Shown here: positions 5,599-7,226 of the stretch, piece after piece
Position numbering within the stretch: the stretch's first letter is position 1
How the letters are laid out: every line of letters begins with the position of its first letter
NCBI GenBank assembly: GCA_003482405.1
Contig: DMZB01000278.1
Coordinates: 1 to 7,226, forward strand
DNA length: 7,226 bases
Source of the DNA: Lactobacillus sp.
GTDB lineage: Bacteria; Bacillota; Bacilli; Lactobacillales; Lactobacillaceae
Reading direction: 5' to 3'
Notes under the pieces: model-generated
Told to the model about the DNA's origin: nothing
Database searches by the model: none
What the model saw: the letters and a program-made list of their open reading frames with translations, nothing else
Program-made: the position numbers and the translations under genes

Positions 5599-6378
5599 CT
5601 AGTCATTTTCAGCTTTTTCAGGAACATCAATGTAAATGATATCGATTTCGCCGAGTTTGAACGCGCCCGTAATCAAGACGTTTGGCCCAGTTTTCGTCGG
5701 TTTTACACCCTTTTCATTGACGTCGATCATCGGTGCATCAATTTCGACATCCACATTCCAATCACGAGGAATATAAAGATCAACCTCACCCATATTGCCA
5801 TTTAAAAAGATGTTGGCCTGATCACCAACAATATGCGCCTTATCAAAATAAATCTTTGCCTCGCCCATCGACACATTGATGTTAGCCTGTTGAAAGTCTT
5901 CAGACTGAATGTAACGAACTGCATTACCAAGCCTTACATTAACGTTTACTGCCGATTCGCGGTCTGTTGCCGTAGTTGTCGTACGCTGAAATGTCGTTCC
6001 GTGGTGTTGTGCCCAACGGTCCGCCATAAAATAGGCATGACGGCGGTAAAATCGGTGGCGCAGTGGTCGTAAGATCAACCCCAGGCCAATACTCAACAGT
6101 AATGCAACTCCCAAGATTGTCCATGGAACCAGACCAGTAATACCCAACGGCTTCGCGTACAACATACTCATGAACGCGAGGCTAAAGATTAAACCGCCAA
6201 CACTAAAGTAAGCCACACTCTTGATGGCAAATGCCGCTAATACAATCGTTGCCACAATTGTCCATGCGCTTAAATGATACGTTAACCATCCCATCTTGAT
6301 TGCTAATAATAATCCAGCACTAACGAGGAAAAATATTCCCCAAAACCAACGTCCCCATTTTGCTTTTGCACTCATCAT
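5599..6378 (-). CDS. Four-helix membrane protein with LiaF-like C-terminal domain (DUF2154 type)
   Basis: A 259-residue protein. Four hydrophobic helices are visible at about residues 9-26, 36-53, 57-74 and 84-103, then a basic loop RPLRHRFYRR (104-113) suggesting a cytoplasmic turn, then a soluble domain (about 144-252). This domain has the beta-strand repeat pattern of LiaF/VraT-type proteins: VRLGNAVRYIQSEDF, then NVSMGEAKIYF, then NMGEVDLYIPRDWNVDV. Family knowledge: LiaF-like proteins sit in the membrane and restrain cell-envelope stress regulators, usually the LiaSR two-component pair. Here no histidine kinase is adjacent; the partner is the LytTR regulator upstream, with a 4-base overlap (ATGA), so translational coupling and a shared function are likely. 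Two ATG codons stand in tandem; GAGG lies 5 bases from the first and 8 from the second, so the true start may be at 6375. Role as a sensor or anti-regulator is inferred. Confidence 0.82.
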   Translation of the reverse strand: MMSAKAKWGRWFWGIFFLVSAGLLLAIKMGWLTYHLSAWTIVATIVLAAFAIKSVAYFSVGGLIFSLAFMSMLYAKPLGITGLVPWTILGVALLLSIGLGLILRPLRHRFYRRHAYFMADRWAQHHGTTFQRTTTTATDRESAVNVNVRLGNAVRYIQSEDFQQANINVSMGEAKIYFDKAHIVGDQANIFLNGNMGEVDLYIPRDWNVDVEIDAPMIDVNEKGVKPTKTGPNVLITGAFKLGEIDIIYIDVPEKAEND

Positions 6379-6830
6379 AATGACCTCATTTCCTTTAACC
6401 GTTCTTGTAATTGTTTAACGTATCGTCGTGAGGCATAAACTTCTTTATGCGTGCCCACAAACGACACGAGGCAACTAGACAACGAGCGAGTCAACGCATT
6501 GACTTCACGTAAATTTATGATTGTTGACTTTGACACTTGTAAGAAAAACCCGGGTAATTCGTCCACCAGTGTGTACAAACGTTGCTTGTTATCGTACATA
6601 TCTAACGCCGTGTGGACTTGCAACTGACGATCAGCGGTTTCAATAAACAGAATCTCGTCTAGTGGCACGAAAAGTTGCTTCCCATCTTGATAACAAACCA
6701 GTGTCTCACCATTAGTTTGGGCATCCGCTAACCTTCGCTCAATATCTTTTGTTTTGTCATTAACGCTGGCTGTGCGAATAATGACTTCCGGCTCTTTGTA
6801 CGCTGGATCAATTTCAATATGAACTTTCAA
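6375..6830 (-). CDS. Stand-alone LytTR-domain DNA-binding regulator
   Basis: A 151-residue cytosolic protein with no receiver domain. Residues 1-43 form a small N-terminal part (MKVHIEIDP, then IERRL); residues about 46-146 form the LytTR domain: LFVPLDEILFIETADRQLQV (53-72), FLQVSKSTIINLREV (96-110) matching the family's F-x-x-V-x-x-S-x-x-I/V-N core, and VYASRRYVKQLQERLK (131-146) matching the conserved C-terminal block. Family knowledge: LytTR proteins bind pairs of 9-bp direct repeats about 12 bp apart through a beta-rich fold. Three such repeats lie just upstream (6901-6951), so autoregulation is likely. It overlaps the LiaF-like gene by 4 bases. TTG at 6828-6830 is preferred: GAGGGGAGGG lies 6 bases upstream, and related proteins begin with MKVHIEID-like sequence. 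An ATG at 6858-6860 would add 10 residues but has only a weak ribosome site. The pair resembles kinase-less LytTR regulatory systems such as HdrRM and BrsRM. Confidence 0.87.
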   Translation of the reverse strand: MKVHIEIDPAYKEPEVIIRTASVNDKTKDIERRLADAQTNGETLVCYQDGKQLFVPLDEILFIETADRQLQVHTALDMYDNKQRLYTLVDELPGFFLQVSKSTIINLREVNALTRSLSSCLVSFVGTHKEVYASRRYVKQLQERLKEMRSL

Positions 6831-6836
6831 CGGAAA

Positions 6837-6846
6837 CCCTCCCCTC
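6837..6846 (-). promoter_or_regulatory. Very strong ribosome binding site that fixes a TTG start
   Basis: GAGGGGAGGG on the minus strand, 6 bases before TTG (6828-6830). It would lie inside the coding region if the upstream ATG (6858-6860) were used, which argues for the TTG. Confidence 0.7.
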
Positions 6847-6900
6847 TGAACTGTTTTCATTTAACACCCATTTACGTTCAAAGAAAATGGCTTTTGCCTG

Positions 6901-6951
6901 AGCGGTCAATTTTGACGAGTGAGCGGTCAACTCTAGACACAAAGCGGTAAA
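6901..6951. promoter_or_regulatory. Three 21-bp-spaced direct repeats, probable LytTR binding sites
   Basis: AGCGGTCAA at 6901-6909, AGCGGTCAA at 6922-6930 and AGCGGTAAA at 6943-6951 repeat with a period of exactly 21 bp; the first two share TGAGCGGTCAA. On the minus strand the core reads ACCGCTCA, close to the LytTR half-site form (A/T)(A/C)(C/A)GTTN(A/G)(T/G), with C for the first T. Nine-base sites with 12-base gaps place all copies on one DNA face. Position 71-121 bases before the regulator start suggests autoregulation; binding is inferred. Confidence 0.65.
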
Positions 6952-6959
6952 AATTGGCC

Positions 6960-6968
6960 ACTATAGCA
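6960..6968 (-). promoter_or_regulatory. Candidate extended -10 (TGCTATAGT) for the LytTR operon
   Basis: TG-C-TATAGT on the minus strand follows the upstream terminator's T-run. The -35 is poor. If used, the triple repeats would lie just downstream of the start site, which would suit repression; a weaker promoter between the repeats and the gene would suit activation. Unresolved. Confidence 0.3.
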
Positions 6969-7020
6969 AAAAAACTTCAGCACAGAATTATCGCCCGAGG
7001 GCAATCTTTCGATGCTAAAG
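6968..7020 (-). terminator. Intrinsic terminator of the gene entering from the right
   Basis: CTTTAGCA (minus strand, 7020-7013) pairs with TGCTGAAG (6982-6975). Inside lies ATTGCC-CTCG-GGCGAT. Seven T follow the stem. It separates the unidentified upstream gene from the LytTR operon. Confidence 0.85.
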
Positions 7021-7058
7021 TTACTTTCTGCGAGGTACTTCATTCTAGTGGCGTGAAA

Positions 7059-7226
7059 CTAAGCCATCGTGTAGACAACACGTTTAGTCACATCACCCCA
7101 GTTTTCATCATTTAATTGATCCAGTGGCAATGTTGTGGCGGTGATTTCAAACCTTCCTTGGCTGATCAGTTGCGCTGACTCAGGTAATTCACTCATATAT
7201 TGGTGACCGTTGATACTCCCCTGACC
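7059..7226 (-). CDS. C-terminal 55 residues of an unidentified protein (runs in from right edge)
   Basis: The minus-strand frame is open from the window edge to TAG at 7059-7061. The visible end begins GQGSINGHQYMSELPE and closes with ENWGDVTKRVVYTMA. It is acidic, has no membrane segment and shows no motif I recognise. Coding status is supported by the absence of stops and the well-formed terminator about 40 bases after the stop. The other two minus-strand frames were not examined in detail. No function is proposed. Confidence 0.6.
   Translation of the reverse strand, partial: GQGSINGHQYMSELPESAQLISQGRFEITATTLPLDQLNDENWGDVTKRVVYTMA

Overview
The window looks like chromosomal DNA from a Gram-positive lactic acid bacterium, most likely a member of the Lactobacillaceae. 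Grounds: moderate GC; strong Shine-Dalgarno sites with two probable TTG starts; compact genes separated by strong intrinsic terminators; and gene families common in lactobacilli (YkpA-type ABC-F protein, PBP-type serine hydrolase, cytosolic fumarate-reductase-like flavoprotein, LytTR regulator with a LiaF-like membrane partner). The species cannot be told. Every gene supported here is on the minus strand, so the transcription order runs from high to low coordinates.

In transcription order: (1) the last 55 codons of an unidentified gene enter from the right edge (stop at 7059) and end at a strong terminator (6968-7020). (2) A two-gene operon follows. It encodes a small stand-alone LytTR DNA-binding regulator (6375-6830, TTG start) and overlaps by 4 bases a four-helix membrane protein with a LiaF-like C-terminal domain (5599-6378). 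Upstream of the regulator lie three direct repeats at exactly 21-bp spacing (6901-6951), the geometry expected for LytTR binding. The operon ends in a strong terminator (5556-5587). (3) A secreted protein made of two ~150-residue repeats, each with an SGAT motif (4326-5363), has its own extended -10 promoter and an unusually elaborate 3' hairpin region (4191-4308). (4) A YkpA-type ABC-F ATPase (2393-4018) has an attenuator-like hairpin just before its ribosome binding site and a long terminator hairpin (2308-2362). (5) A membrane-anchored beta-lactamase/PBP-family serine hydrolase (1030-2181, TTG start) follows. (6) The N-terminal 253 residues of a fumarate-reductase/flavocytochrome-c-type flavoprotein (757-759 start codon) run off the left edge, preceded by a leader with a good -10 box and several dyads.

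Functionally, the LytTR/LiaF-like pair and the serine hydrolase fit a cell-envelope theme. The flavoprotein and the SGAT-repeat secreted protein hint, more speculatively, at flavin-dependent electron transfer. The most rewarding item is the kinase-less LytTR plus membrane-protein module with its triple phased repeats, which resembles a LytTR regulatory system with a LiaF-like protein in the membrane-partner position. No tRNA, rRNA, CRISPR array, insertion sequence or phage gene was seen.
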